DNA from: JALZUE01 sp051251725
Lineage (GTDB): Bacteria > Pseudomonadota > Gammaproteobacteria > Enterobacterales > Alteromonadaceae
Assembly: GCA_051251725.1 (NCBI GenBank)
Contig: JBPOFN010000022.1
Span: 1 to 64,000, forward strand
DNA: 64,000 nt
Reading direction: 5' to 3'
The notes beneath the pieces were generated by a model. It did not search any database and had not been told where the DNA came from. It was given only the letters and a program-made list of their open reading frames with translations. Below, piece by piece: positions 27,284 through 36,578 of this stretch; within the stretch, counting starts at the first letter, position 1, and every line of letters starts with the position of its first letter. Both the position numbers and the translations under genes were made by a program.

Positions 27284-27976
27284 TTATTCCGACCAATAAA
27301 TATTGGTATTAACTGTTGGGTGTTGTAAAAATCCGCGAATAGGCATTTCTTTAACATCCGAACCTGACAATGCTTTTTCAAGCACAGGTTTTTTATTGTC
27401 GCCACAGATATGCAAGAAAATATTCTCACTTTTGATTAAACTGTGGAAACTAAAACTGATCCGGTCGTGTGGTGCTGTCGTCGGTTTTACTTTTAATAAC
27501 GATGCTGTGCTCGGTGAAAAACACGCATCAATTTGCTCACTACAAGGGAATAGTGAGGCTGTGTGACCATCTTCGCCCATGCCTAAAATAAGCACGTCAA
27601 ATGGTAAACATTTAGAGTCTGCTGCAAAAATTAAATCACTCAGTACTTCAGCGTTTAATTCTTCACCTTGTTTGATATGGAAAAAGTGAGCTTTCGCCGC
27701 TTTTCCCACCAACAAATTTTCATGTACTAACCGGGTGTTACTGGCATCACTGCTAATATCTACCCAGCGTTCATCTGCTAACGTAATTGTCACTTGATCC
27801 CAACTAAGATCTTTTTCAGATAATAGTTTGAATAAGCCTTTGGGTGTTGAACCACCAGAAACAGCGATGCTTGCTTTGCCTTTATGCTTTATTGCTTTTG
27901 TTAAAATTGTAGCAATATTGTCGGCTAAAGCTTGATCTAGTGTACTACGGTCGATAAATTCATTTAATTGATACAT
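27284..27976 (-). CDS. pgl: 6-phosphogluconolactonase
   Basis: This enzyme hydrolyses 6-phosphogluconolactone to 6-phosphogluconate. It has 230 residues and belongs to the DevB/SOL type. Diagnostic segments are IAVSGGSTPKGLFKLLSE, ITLADERWVDISSDASN and VLILGMGEDGHTASLFP. Its ATG overlaps the zwf stop codon by one base (TAATG), which implies translational coupling. It acts in the cytoplasm between zwf and edd in both pathway and operon. Confidence 0.95.
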   Translation of the reverse strand: MYQLNEFIDRSTLDQALADNIATILTKAIKHKGKASIAVSGGSTPKGLFKLLSEKDLSWDQVTITLADERWVDISSDASNTRLVHENLLVGKAAKAHFFHIKQGEELNAEVLSDLIFAADSKCLPFDVLILGMGEDGHTASLFPCSEQIDACFSPSTASLLKVKPTTAPHDRISFSFHSLIKSENIFLHICGDNKKPVLEKALSGSDVKEMPIRGFLQHPTVNTNIYWSE

Positions 27977-29448
27977 TATTCAACCCACTGTCTGTCGTCA
28001 CGAGCGATTAAAGAAATAGAAGCAACCGGTCCCCAAGAGCCAGCAGCATAAGGTTTAGGTTTTTCGTTACTTTCTTCCCACGCAGTAATAATGCCATCAG
28101 CCCAAGTCCATGCGGCTTCAACTTCATCACGGCGAACAAACAAGGCTTGATTACCATTTACTACTTCTAATAATAAACGTTCATAAGCATCAATAACGCG
28201 CTCATCACCGTACGTATCAGAAAAGTTTAAATCTAACTTGTTTTCCTGGATTTGCATTTGTGAAGCAATACCAGGAATTTTGTTCATTACTTGTAATTCC
28301 ATACCTTCATCAGGCTGTAAACGAATCGTTAATTTGTTCGCCGGTAAATGCGCATAACTGCCTTTAAAAATGTTATGTGGCTGCTCTTTAAACTGAATGA
28401 CAATTTCACTGTGTTTACATGGCATACGTTTACCCGTTCTTAAATAAAACGGCACACCTGACCAACGCCAGTTATCTAGTTCAGCTTTGATGGCAACAAA
28501 ACTTTCAGTGTTACTTTCAGTATTGGCACCCTCTTCCTGTAAATACCCAGGAACTGGCTTTCCTTCTAAGAAACCTTCAGAGTACTGACCTCGCACTGTT
28601 TTCTCTTTTGCGTTATGTCGTGTAATAGGCACTAAGGCTTTAATTGCTTTTAATTTTTCATCACGAATAGAATCAGCACTTAAATCGGCCGGTGGCTCCA
28701 TGGCTAACAATGAGAGAATTTGTAATAAGTGGTTTTGCACCATATCGCGCATTTGACCCGCATCGTCGTAATAACCCCAACGGCCTTCAACACCAACACT
28801 TTCTGCTACCGTAATTTGTATATGATCAATGCTGTTACGATCCCAGTTAGTGGTAAAGAGTGAATTAGCAAAACGTAGTACTAATAAATTAAGTACGGTT
28901 TCTTTACCTAAGTAGTGGTCAATACGGTAAATCTGTTTTTCTTTAAAGAAGCGAGCGACTTGATCGTTAATGACTTTCGAAGACTCTAAGCAATGACCAA
29001 TAGGCTTCTCCATCACAACGCGATCATTATCAGTAATGAGCTTAGCACTACTTAAACCGTCACAAATATCGCCAAATAATGAAGGCGCGGTTGAGAAATA
29101 ATAAATACGTGTGTCGTGGCCATTAGCAACAACATCCGCTAAGCCAAGGTAAGATTTAACTTCAGTTAAGTTAACTCGTTGATAAACTAAACGATTTAGG
29201 AAACGTTCAAAAACTTCGGCTTCTATGTCATCTTCTTTAACAAATTTAGCGAAGTTTTCTTTCACAATTTCAATTAACGCAGCTGTATCGTGGTCTTGGC
29301 GAGCAACACAAATAATTCTACTTTCTTCGTTAATCAAACCTGTTCTATCTAACTGGTATAAAGATGGTAATAACTTGCGACGAGATAAATCGCCTAAAGC
29401 ACCAAATATTACAATTTCACTAGCGGCTTGGTTTTCAATACTGTTCAT
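27976..29448 (-). CDS. zwf: Glucose-6-phosphate 1-dehydrogenase
   Basis: This NADP-dependent enzyme opens the Entner-Doudoroff branch. It has 490 residues (E. coli 491). The coenzyme fold begins VIFGALGDLSRRKLLPSLYQL, and the active-site signature RIDHYLGKETV carries the catalytic histidine and lysine. It is the first gene of a five-gene operon. Upstream lie a perfect HexR-type palindrome (29537-29551) and a weaker second one (29475-29489), so the whole operon is probably repressed by the divergent HexR. Confidence 0.97.
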   Translation of the reverse strand: MNSIENQAASEIVIFGALGDLSRRKLLPSLYQLDRTGLINEESRIICVARQDHDTAALIEIVKENFAKFVKEDDIEAEVFERFLNRLVYQRVNLTEVKSYLGLADVVANGHDTRIYYFSTAPSLFGDICDGLSSAKLITDNDRVVMEKPIGHCLESSKVINDQVARFFKEKQIYRIDHYLGKETVLNLLVLRFANSLFTTNWDRNSIDHIQITVAESVGVEGRWGYYDDAGQMRDMVQNHLLQILSLLAMEPPADLSADSIRDEKLKAIKALVPITRHNAKEKTVRGQYSEGFLEGKPVPGYLQEEGANTESNTESFVAIKAELDNWRWSGVPFYLRTGKRMPCKHSEIVIQFKEQPHNIFKGSYAHLPANKLTIRLQPDEGMELQVMNKIPGIASQMQIQENKLDLNFSDTYGDERVIDAYERLLLEVVNGNQALFVRRDEVEAAWTWADGIITAWEESNEKPKPYAAGSWGPVASISLIARDDRQWVE

Positions 29449-29474
29449 AGATTCTTCTCTATTTTCACTAAATA

Positions 29475-29489
29475 TGTAACTAAACTACA
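29475..29489. promoter_or_regulatory. Possible second HexR half-matched site before zwf
   Basis: TGTAACTAAACTACA matches the outer TGTAA and TACA of the HexR operator (11 of 15 positions) and shares ACTACA with the gapA site. It is also the centre of a larger inverted repeat CACTAAAT / ATTTAGTG (29466-29496) in the zwf leader. It may be a low-affinity site or an mRNA stem. Confidence 0.4.
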
Positions 29490-29531
29490 TTTAGTGGGTA
29501 ATTTAACGGGTGTTAAGCCATCAGTAAAGTA

Positions 29532-29556
29532 ATTTTTGTAATTTTATTACAAAAAT
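29532..29556. promoter_or_regulatory. HexR operator between zwf and hexR
   Basis: ATTTTTGTAAT and ATTACAAAAAT form a perfect 11-bp inverted repeat around TTT. The core TGTAATTTTATTACA is a consensus HexR site. It lies 84 bp before zwf and about 200 bp before hexR, which fits control of the operon and autoregulation. Confidence 0.88.
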
Positions 29557-29755
29557 AGTTTTCTTGGTGCTGTTGACTTAACAAGTAATAAAAAATAAAT
29601 TTAAGCATTAAATGGTTCTGTTTTAACTATTTATGCTTTATATTAGCTTTAATTTTGAAATAAAATTTCATTTACATACGTATTCAATTTTATAACGTAT
29701 CAATACGTAAATGGAAGTTTACAACATTATACACTGGACATTAGGTGTCAGCTCC

Positions 29756-30604
29756 ATGAATATTTTAGATAAAATCGCAAACGAATTCGAGACATTCAGT
29801 AAATCTGAACGTAAAGTTGCCGAAGTTATTCTTGCTTCACCAAGCACCGTTATTCATGCAAGTATAGCTGCACTCGCTAAACAGGCGAATATCAGTGAAC
29901 CGACGGTCAATCGTTTTTGTCGTCGCTTAGACACCAAAGGTTATCCAGACTTTAAGCTGCATTTAGCTCAAAGTCTTGCTAATGGTACGCCATATGTCAA
30001 CCGACATGTAGATGAAAATGATTCATCTGCCGAATATACTGATAAAATATTTAAGTCAACCATGGCTAACTTAGATTTAGCGCGTAAATCACTTAATACA
30101 GAATCGATTAATCGTGCGGTTGATGTGTTAACCCAAGCGAATAAGATTTCATTTTTTGGTTTAGGAGCGTCAGCTGTTGTGGCGCATGATGCGCAAAATA
30201 AGTTTTTTCAATTTAATATTCCGGTCGCTTATTTTGACGATATATTAATGCAGCGCATGAGCGCGATCAATAGTCGCCAAGATGATGTGGTTGTGGTGAT
30301 ATCACATACCGGTCGTACTAAGTCATTAGTTGAAGTCGCCAGTCTAGCTAAAGACAATGATGCCACTGTTATCGGCATTACCACTTCTAACACGCCATTA
30401 TCAAAAGTATGCTCTATTACCCTCTCTATTGATGTCGCCGAAGATACCGAGCTATATATGCCAATGTCATCTCGTATTGCGCAACTGGCATTAATTGATG
30501 TGTTAGCAACGGGGTTTGCGCTAAGACGTGGTAAAAAATTCAGAGATAACCTTAAAAAGGTTAAAGACAGTTTACGTAGCTCTCGTTTTGAGCGTAAAGA
30601 ATAA
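29756..30604 (+). CDS. hexR: HexR, RpiR-family transcriptional regulator
   Basis: HexR controls central carbon genes and responds to KDPG. The ATG at 29756, with AGGTG before it, gives 282 residues, close to E. coli HexR (289); an upstream ATG at 29711 lacks family homology. The N-terminal HTH_6 domain (ERKVAEVILASPSTVIHASI, then KQANISEPTVNRFCRRLD) is followed by a SIS sugar-phosphate-binding domain (residues about 110-260; KISFFGLGASAVVAHDAQ, VVVVISHTGRTKSLVE). It is divergent from zwf and sits 86 bp before pykA, with which it probably forms an operon. Consensus operators next to zwf and gapA support the assignment. Confidence 0.95.
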   Translation: MNILDKIANEFETFSKSERKVAEVILASPSTVIHASIAALAKQANISEPTVNRFCRRLDTKGYPDFKLHLAQSLANGTPYVNRHVDENDSSAEYTDKIFKSTMANLDLARKSLNTESINRAVDVLTQANKISFFGLGASAVVAHDAQNKFFQFNIPVAYFDDILMQRMSAINSRQDDVVVVISHTGRTKSLVEVASLAKDNDATVIGITTSNTPLSKVCSITLSIDVAEDTELYMPMSSRIAQLALIDVLATGFALRRGKKFRDNLKKVKDSLRSSRFERKE

Positions 30605-30690
30605 TGAACATCATGCGTATTTATTTCCCCATTATCGTTGGTGGTATATATAATACATAGCAAGCTCACCTCAAATATAAAGGTCATAGA

Positions 30691-32142
30691 ATGCTTAGAA
30701 GAACAAAAATTGTAGCGACATTAGGTCCTGCAACAGAAGATAGAGAAGTATTAAAAAAAGTTTTAGCTGCCGGCGTTAATGTCGTTCGATTAAATTTCTC
30801 ACACGGGACTGCCGAAGATCACATCAATCGCGCTAAACTTGTTCGTGAACTATCAAAAGAATTAGGTATTTACGTAGGTATTTTAGGCGACTTACAAGGC
30901 CCTAAAATTCGTGTTTCCACTTTTAAAGATGGTAAAATCACCCTAGCAGTGGGTGACAAATTTGAACTTGATGCTAGTTTAGGTAAAGGCGAAGGTACCA
31001 ATGAAAAAGTGGGTATCGATTATAAAGAATTACCAAATGATGTTGATGCTGGTGATATTCTTTTATTAGATGATGGCCGAGTACAATTAAGAGTATTAAG
31101 TACTAATGGCTCGTCAGTTTTTACTGAAGTAACGATTGCTGGCCCACTTTCAAATAATAAAGGCATTAACCGTAAAGGTGGTGGTTTATCTGCTGCCGCG
31201 TTAACGGATAAAGATAAAGAAGATATTAAAACCGCAGCAAAAATTCAAACGGATTTCTTAGCGGTATCTTTCCCACGTGATGCAGAAGACATGAAATATG
31301 CACGACGATTAGCACGAGAAGCTGGTTGTAATGCTAAATTAGTGGCGAAAGTAGAACGTGCTGAAGCGGTAGCAGATGATGAAACACTAGATGGCATCAT
31401 CTTAGCGTCTGATATAGTTATGGTTGCTCGTGGTGATTTAGGTGTTGAAATTGGCGATGCTGAATTAGTTGGCGTACAAAAGAAAATGATCGCCCGCTCT
31501 AGACAGTTAAACCGCGCCGTTATTACTGCAACGCAAATGATGGAAACCATGATCACCCAGCCAATGCCAACACGTGCTGAAGTAATGGATGTCGCTAACG
31601 CGGTATTAGATGGTACTGATGCGGTGATGTTATCAGCAGAAACGGCTGCCGGTAGCTTCCCGGTTGAAACTGTAGAAGCCATGGCTAATGTTTGTATTGG
31701 CGCAGAAAAACATCGTTCAGTTAACACTTCAAAACATCGCTTAGATAAAACCTTCACACATGTTAGTGAAACTATTGCCATGTCAGCAATGTACGCAGCT
31801 AACCATTTAGAAGGTGTTACTGCGATTATTTCATTAACTGAATCGGGCCATACCAGTAAATTAATGTCTCGTATTACCTCAGGTTTACCGATTTATTCTT
31901 TATCTCGTCATGCTAAAACATTAACGACAACGTCTATGTATCGTGGTGTTTACCCAATGGCATTTGAAACCATTGCCCTAGATAACAACTTACTGGCGGA
32001 TGAAATATTGACCGCAGTCAGTAAAAAAGCTGATTTAAAAGTGGGTGACAAAGTTATTTTAACCCATGGTGATTTAATGGGTACAATTGGCGCAACCAAT
32101 ACCGTTAAAGTATTAGAAGTAACTTCACAGCATTTAAAATAA
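30691..32142 (+). CDS. pykA: Pyruvate kinase (PykA type)
   Basis: This enzyme converts phosphoenolpyruvate and ADP to pyruvate and ATP. It has 483 residues (E. coli PykA 480). Segments include RRTKIVATLGPATE, VVRLNFSHGTAEDH, the catalytic-lysine region TDFLAVSFPRDAEDMK then KVERAEAV, MVARGDLGVEIG, and ATQMMETMITQPMPTRAEVMDVANAVLDG. The C-terminal allosteric domain is intact. The order hexR-pykA is common in this group. Its own HexR site was not found in the 86-bp gap. Confidence 0.95.
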   Translation: MLRRTKIVATLGPATEDREVLKKVLAAGVNVVRLNFSHGTAEDHINRAKLVRELSKELGIYVGILGDLQGPKIRVSTFKDGKITLAVGDKFELDASLGKGEGTNEKVGIDYKELPNDVDAGDILLLDDGRVQLRVLSTNGSSVFTEVTIAGPLSNNKGINRKGGGLSAAALTDKDKEDIKTAAKIQTDFLAVSFPRDAEDMKYARRLAREAGCNAKLVAKVERAEAVADDETLDGIILASDIVMVARGDLGVEIGDAELVGVQKKMIARSRQLNRAVITATQMMETMITQPMPTRAEVMDVANAVLDGTDAVMLSAETAAGSFPVETVEAMANVCIGAEKHRSVNTSKHRLDKTFTHVSETIAMSAMYAANHLEGVTAIISLTESGHTSKLMSRITSGLPIYSLSRHAKTLTTTSMYRGVYPMAFETIALDNNLLADEILTAVSKKADLKVGDKVILTHGDLMGTIGATNTVKVLEVTSQHLK

Positions 32143-32170
32143 GAAGTTAATCGTTAACACCTTTTATAAA

Positions 32171-32197
32171 TACCTCTGCTTGCAGAGGTATTTTTTT
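32171..32197 (+). terminator. Terminator of pykA
   Basis: TACCTCTGC-TT-GCAGAGGTA followed by seven T forms a near-ideal intrinsic terminator 30 bp past the stop codon. Confidence 0.92.
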
Positions 32198-32356
32198 ATC
32201 TGCTGCTTTACCTTTACTTATTTCTCCTCTCAAACTTCCTCATTGCAGCTATAAATCGCCCTCCAGCCTCTTTATTCTCCTTGGCATTTTCATTTGGCTT
32301 ATTTCACTCAAACCAGCTGATCTTAAACTTGATTATTTTTTGTTAAGTATTGGGCT

Positions 32357-32373
32357 TAGGGTCTGTTGATCTT
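32357..32373 (+). repeat. One-ended remnant of the 60.6-kb element
   Basis: TAGGGTCTGTTGATCTT matches 16 of 17 positions of the terminal repeat of the element at 60641-61012 (including its TA duplication). No partner end is visible nearby. It seems to be a relic, broken or displaced by the MITE that begins at 32421. Confidence 0.55.
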
Positions 32374-32420
32374 GAAAATAAAGTATGGCGCTAAAAGCTA
32401 ATAGCCAAAATCGAATATAA

Positions 32421-32585
32421 TACCAATCCATCTAAACAAGTGACCACTTAGAGCGATATCGGGGAGATGATAAAAAGCAAAATATGTTTAGATATAGTAA
32501 TTTTATATAAAACAAATTTTGTGCCTTTATCATGCTGCCTATGCGTTCCCGAGGAGCGAGCTTTTAAGGCTTATATGCAATGGTA
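32421..32585. mobile_element. 165-bp MITE, copy A
   Basis: The ends are TACCAATCCAT and (other strand) TACCATTGCAT, and the unit is flanked by a 3-bp direct duplication TAA (32418-32420 and 32586-32588). Its first 155 bp are about 85 per cent identical by eye to copy B at 43611. An internal inverted repeat ATCTAAACA / TGTTTAGAT (32430-32438, 32485-32493) can form a stem. It has no coding capacity. It lies between the pykA and icd terminators. Confidence 0.8.
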
Positions 32586-32611
32586 TAACTAAAGCGATAT
32601 ATTACTGACAT

Positions 32612-32643
32612 AAAAAAACCAGTGCTGAGAACAGCACTGGTTT
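32612..32643 (-). terminator. Terminator of icd
   Basis: AAACCAGTGCTG-AGAA-CAGCACTGGTTT is a perfect 12-bp stem with seven T on the minus strand, 70 bp past icd. Confidence 0.9.
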
Positions 32644-32713
32644 GGTATTAACTTTTTATGTTAACTTGAATTACCGGCTAAACCGTTAATAAAAGCTAAT
32701 TATTAACTGTCGA

Positions 32714-34930
32714 TTAACCAATAATTGCATTTAATGTTGCACTTGGACGCATCGCTTTTGACGCTAAGGCAACATCAGCAAAGTAGTAACCACCAATGTT
32801 TTGGGCTGGACCTTGCGCACCATTTAACTCAGCAATAATTGCTGCTTCTTGCGTAGTTAACTTAGCGGCAATAGCAGTAAACTCTTCTTTTAGTTCAGCG
32901 TTACCCGTTTGCGCGGCTAATTCTTGTGCCCAGTATAAACCTAAGTAGAAGTGTGAACCACGGTTATCAAGCTGGCCAACTTTACGTGCTGGAGATTTAT
33001 TTTCTGCTAAAAATGTTGCTGTTGCAGCATCTAACGTATCAGCAAGTACTTGTGCTTTGGCATTACCGGTAGTTACCGCTAAGTGCTCTAATGAAGCCGC
33101 TAATGCTAAAAATTCACCTAATGAATCCCAACGTAAGCAGTTTTCTTTTTCAAACTGTTGAACGTGCTTAGGAGCCGAGCCACCAGCCCCAGTTTCAAAT
33201 AAACCACCGCCATTCATTAATGGCACAATTGAAAGCATTTTAGCTGAAGTGCCTAATTCCAAAATTGGGAATAAATCAGTTAAATAATCACGTAAAACGT
33301 TACCCGTTACTGAGATAGTATCAAGGCCAGCTTTACAGCGTGTTAACGTAACTTTTGTCGCTTCAATTGGCGATAAAATTTGAATATCTAAACCGTCAGT
33401 ATCGTGTTGTGGCAAATAGGCGTTAACTTTTTTGATCATTTGTGCATCATGAGCACGGTTTTCATCTAACCAGAAAATTGCTGGTGTATTTGATAAACGT
33501 GAACGATTAACAGCAAGTTTAACCCAGTCTTGAATAGGTAAGTCCTTTGCTTGACACATACGGAAGATATCGTCAGCTTCAACGTTTTGTTCCATTAACA
33601 CAACACCTGATGCGTCAATTACTTTAACAACACCGTCAGCAGCCATTTGGAATGTTTTATCATGTGAACCGTATTCTTCAGCTTTTTGCGCCATTAAACC
33701 AACGTTAGGAACAGTTCCCATAGTTGTTACGTCAAATGCGCCATTCTCGATACAGAACTTAATCGTTTCATCATAAAGCGTGGCATAACAACGATCAGGA
33801 ATTACTGCTTTCGTGTCTTGCTCTTGACCGTCAGCATTCCACATTTTACCGCCGCCACGGATCATTGCTGGCATTGAAGCGTCAATGATCACATCACTTG
33901 GTACGTGCAAGTTAGTAATGCCTTTGTCTGAGTCAACCATTGCCATTGCTGGTGCGTCAACATAAACAGCGTCTAAATCAGCTTTAATTTCAGCTTGTTT
34001 TGCTTCATCTAAAGATTTGATTTTAGCGTAAACATCACCAATACCGTTGTTAACATCAACACCTAACTCAGCAAATAATGCAGCGTGCTTAGTCAACACA
34101 TCTTTGTAAAACACAGAAACACATTGGCCAAAAATAATCGGGTCAGAAACCTTCATCATGGTTGCTTTCATGTGTAATGAAAATAAAACGCCCTGTGCTT
34201 TCGCATCAGCGATTTGCTCAGCTAAAAATGTTTGTAATGCTTTTGAACTCATTACTGAAGAATCGATAATTTCGCCCGCTAATAAAGGCGTCGATGCTTT
34301 TAATACTGTTACTGAACCATCTTTACCTGTGAATTCAATTTTAACGTTAGTTGCATCAGCAATTGTTACTGATTGCTCGCTACCGTAAAAATCGCCACCG
34401 CTCATGTGAGCAACGTGTGATTTTGAATCTTTCGCCCAAGCACCCATACGGTGAGGGTTATTTTTAGCAAACTGCTTAACTGAACCAGGGGCACGACGAT
34501 CAGAGTTACCTTCACGTAATACTGGATTTACCGCTGAACCTAACACTTTCGCGTAACAAGCTTTAATCGCTTTTTGTTCGTCAGTTTTTGCATCTTCTGG
34601 ATATTCAGGTAAAGCAAAACCTTTCGCTTGAAGTTCTTTAATTGCTGCTTGCAACTGCGGGATAGAAGCGGAAACGTTTGGTAATTTGATAATGTTAGCT
34701 TCAGGTGTTTTTGCTAAGTCACCTAATTCAGCTAAGGCATCAGCAACTTTTTGCTCTGCCGGTAAATAATCAGCTAAGTTAGCAAGAATACGACCTGCTA
34801 GAGAAATGTCACGAGTTTCAACATCAATACCTGAAGAGGCTGTAAATGCTTGAATAATCGGTAATAAAGAATGCGTAGCTAATGCTGGAGCTTCGTCAGT
34901 GATAGTATAAATGATCTTTGATTTAGTCAT
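32714..34930 (-). CDS. icd: Isocitrate dehydrogenase, NADP-dependent, monomeric type
   Basis: This TCA-cycle enzyme is of the large monomeric class (IDH-II; 738 residues from the ATG at 34930, with AGGA upstream). Upstream in-frame codons up to 34996 are not part of the family. It starts MTKSKIIYTITDEAPALATHSLLPII and contains GNSDRRAPGSVKQFAKNNPH, SHVAHMSGGDFYGSEQS, LFSLHMKATMMKVSDPI, IPDRCYATLYDETIKFC and FETGAGGSAPKHVQQFEKENCLRWDSLGEF. These are diagnostic for the monomeric enzyme, common in cold-adapted marine bacteria. It is divergent from rluE, as in E. coli, although E. coli has the unrelated dimeric type there. Confidence 0.96.
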   Translation of the reverse strand: MTKSKIIYTITDEAPALATHSLLPIIQAFTASSGIDVETRDISLAGRILANLADYLPAEQKVADALAELGDLAKTPEANIIKLPNVSASIPQLQAAIKELQAKGFALPEYPEDAKTDEQKAIKACYAKVLGSAVNPVLREGNSDRRAPGSVKQFAKNNPHRMGAWAKDSKSHVAHMSGGDFYGSEQSVTIADATNVKIEFTGKDGSVTVLKASTPLLAGEIIDSSVMSSKALQTFLAEQIADAKAQGVLFSLHMKATMMKVSDPIIFGQCVSVFYKDVLTKHAALFAELGVDVNNGIGDVYAKIKSLDEAKQAEIKADLDAVYVDAPAMAMVDSDKGITNLHVPSDVIIDASMPAMIRGGGKMWNADGQEQDTKAVIPDRCYATLYDETIKFCIENGAFDVTTMGTVPNVGLMAQKAEEYGSHDKTFQMAADGVVKVIDASGVVLMEQNVEADDIFRMCQAKDLPIQDWVKLAVNRSRLSNTPAIFWLDENRAHDAQMIKKVNAYLPQHDTDGLDIQILSPIEATKVTLTRCKAGLDTISVTGNVLRDYLTDLFPILELGTSAKMLSIVPLMNGGGLFETGAGGSAPKHVQQFEKENCLRWDSLGEFLALAASLEHLAVTTGNAKAQVLADTLDAATATFLAENKSPARKVGQLDNRGSHFYLGLYWAQELAAQTGNAELKEEFTAIAAKLTTQEAAIIAELNGAQGPAQNIGGYYFADVALASKAMRPSATLNAIIG

Positions 34931-35114
34931 TGAATTTCCTACTCGCTGTGACTTTGGAACAAAATACAATAGTATAAATACTAAGAGTTTGCCCATAATT
35001 TAAATGAAAAAATAATTGCCGGCATTTTATCGGATTTGAAAATACTTTAATATACCTATCGCGATGATATGCTGTATATTCGAGATTAATTACGTGAATA
35101 CCTCTAAAAATTTG

Positions 35115-35789
35115 ATGACTAAACCTAAAACACTCAGTTTAACTGACCTTAAAAAGCGCCCCACTAAAACTAACGCCGCAGTTAATAAAATACAAAAAAA
35201 CAATAAATCTGCGTCAGTATCCGCGAAAAAAAACCAGCATAAAATCACTGCCGCTGAGCGAAAAATAGTCCTGTTTAATAAACCCTTTAATGTCTTATGC
35301 CAATTTACGGATGATCAAAACCGGCAAACGCTAAAAGATTTTATCGATATTAATGAAGTTTACGCCGCTGGCCGATTAGACCGCGACAGTGAAGGTTTAT
35401 TATTATTAACCAATGATGGCAAACTCCAGCATCAATTGGCTAACCCAAAACAAAAAACCGATAAAACCTATTGGGTGCAAGTTGAGGGCAGCCCGACTGA
35501 GCAAGCACTAGCAGCACTACGTAATGGCGTGGTATTAAAAGACGGTAAAACCTTACCAGCGAAAATAGCGGTCATGGCCGAGCCACAAATTTGGCCCCGT
35601 AACCCGCCAATTAGGGAGCGTAAAAACATCCCGACCACTTGGTTAAGTATTACTATTAATGAAGGTAAAAACCGCCAGGTCAGACGAATGACCGCCCATA
35701 TTGGTTTTCCAACACTGCGCTTAATTCGTTATTCTATTGGTAAATACACCTTGGCGGATCTTGAAAACGGCAAATATCGTTTATTATAA
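35115..35789 (+). CDS. rluE: 23S rRNA pseudouridine synthase (RluE-like)
   Basis: This is an RsuA/RluB/E/F-family pseudouridine synthase. The catalytic aspartate is in AAGRLDRDSEGLLLLTNDG. KPFNVLCQFTD, KTYWVQVEG and NEGKNRQVRRMTAHIGFPTLRLIRYSIG are family segments. The ATG at 35115 gives 224 residues. An in-frame GTG at 35094 or ATG at 35064 would lengthen a lysine-rich disordered N-terminus. No clear ribosome-binding site decides the start. It heads the rluE-nudJ cluster and is divergent from icd. Confidence 0.88.
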   Translation: MTKPKTLSLTDLKKRPTKTNAAVNKIQKNNKSASVSAKKNQHKITAAERKIVLFNKPFNVLCQFTDDQNRQTLKDFIDINEVYAAGRLDRDSEGLLLLTNDGKLQHQLANPKQKTDKTYWVQVEGSPTEQALAALRNGVVLKDGKTLPAKIAVMAEPQIWPRNPPIRERKNIPTTWLSITINEGKNRQVRRMTAHIGFPTLRLIRYSIGKYTLADLENGKYRLL

Positions 35790-35890
35790 GCCGCCGTTTT
35801 TAGCTTAACCGCGGCGATTTACACTAATGCTGATGATAGCTAGAAGCCATACTTTATCTACTCCAACAAATTAATCATTAAAAAGCGAAT

Positions 35891-36400
35891 ATGACCAAGA
35901 TGCCAAGCACTCAATCTGACACCAGCACAGCTCATGGCGAGCAGCAATTTAAGCCCAATACCACAGTAGCAGCAGTGATCCATTGCCAAGGTAAGTTTTT
36001 GTTGGTGGAAGAAATTGAAAACGGGCAAGTAGTATTTAACCAACCAGCGGGTCATTTAGAAGCGGATGAAAATTTAACTGACGCCTGCAAGCGTGAAGTA
36101 TTAGAAGAAACAGGCCTTGTGTTACTGCCGGAATACCTCAGCGGTATTTATTACTACCATAGACCTGATCTTAATTTATATTATTTACGCTTTTGTTATG
36201 TAGTGGAATTAACCGAATGCCTAACAGGTACTCCACAAGACAGTGATATAACCACCACCCATTGGTTTAGCTTAAGCGAGATTAAAGCTCGTGAAAGTCA
36301 GCTGCGTAGCCCTATGGTATTAGAATGTGTGCTTGATTATTTAGATAACCTTAAAACAGGTCATAAAATCCCATTAACAGCAATTAAAAGTAATTTATAA
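35891..36400 (+). CDS. nudJ: Nudix hydrolase (NudJ-like phosphatase)
   Basis: This enzyme hydrolyses thiamine pyrophosphates and nucleoside di/triphosphates in E. coli. It has 169 residues (E. coli 153), longer by an N-terminal tail of about 20 polar residues before FKPNTTVAAVIHCQGKFLLV. The Nudix box is GHLEADENLTDACKREVLEE followed by TGL. YYYHRPDLNLYYLRFCY is also typical of NudJ. It sits between rluE and mnmA as in enterobacteria, although an SPFH gene is interposed. Confidence 0.9.
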   Translation: MTKMPSTQSDTSTAHGEQQFKPNTTVAAVIHCQGKFLLVEEIENGQVVFNQPAGHLEADENLTDACKREVLEETGLVLLPEYLSGIYYYHRPDLNLYYLRFCYVVELTECLTGTPQDSDITTTHWFSLSEIKARESQLRSPMVLECVLDYLDNLKTGHKIPLTAIKSNL

Positions 36401-36578
36401 CCTCATCACTGTACTTAGACCTAACAACGACAAAAGCATCCAGAACTTGCTAGCTAGCACCTTTATCAGCATAACTGTCAACCTAGATTTACTCTCAGCA
36501 AATAAATAAAAATTACTTCGCTATTGATATCGACTATGATGGCGCTCGATTTATCTAATAATTATAAGGACATATTCA

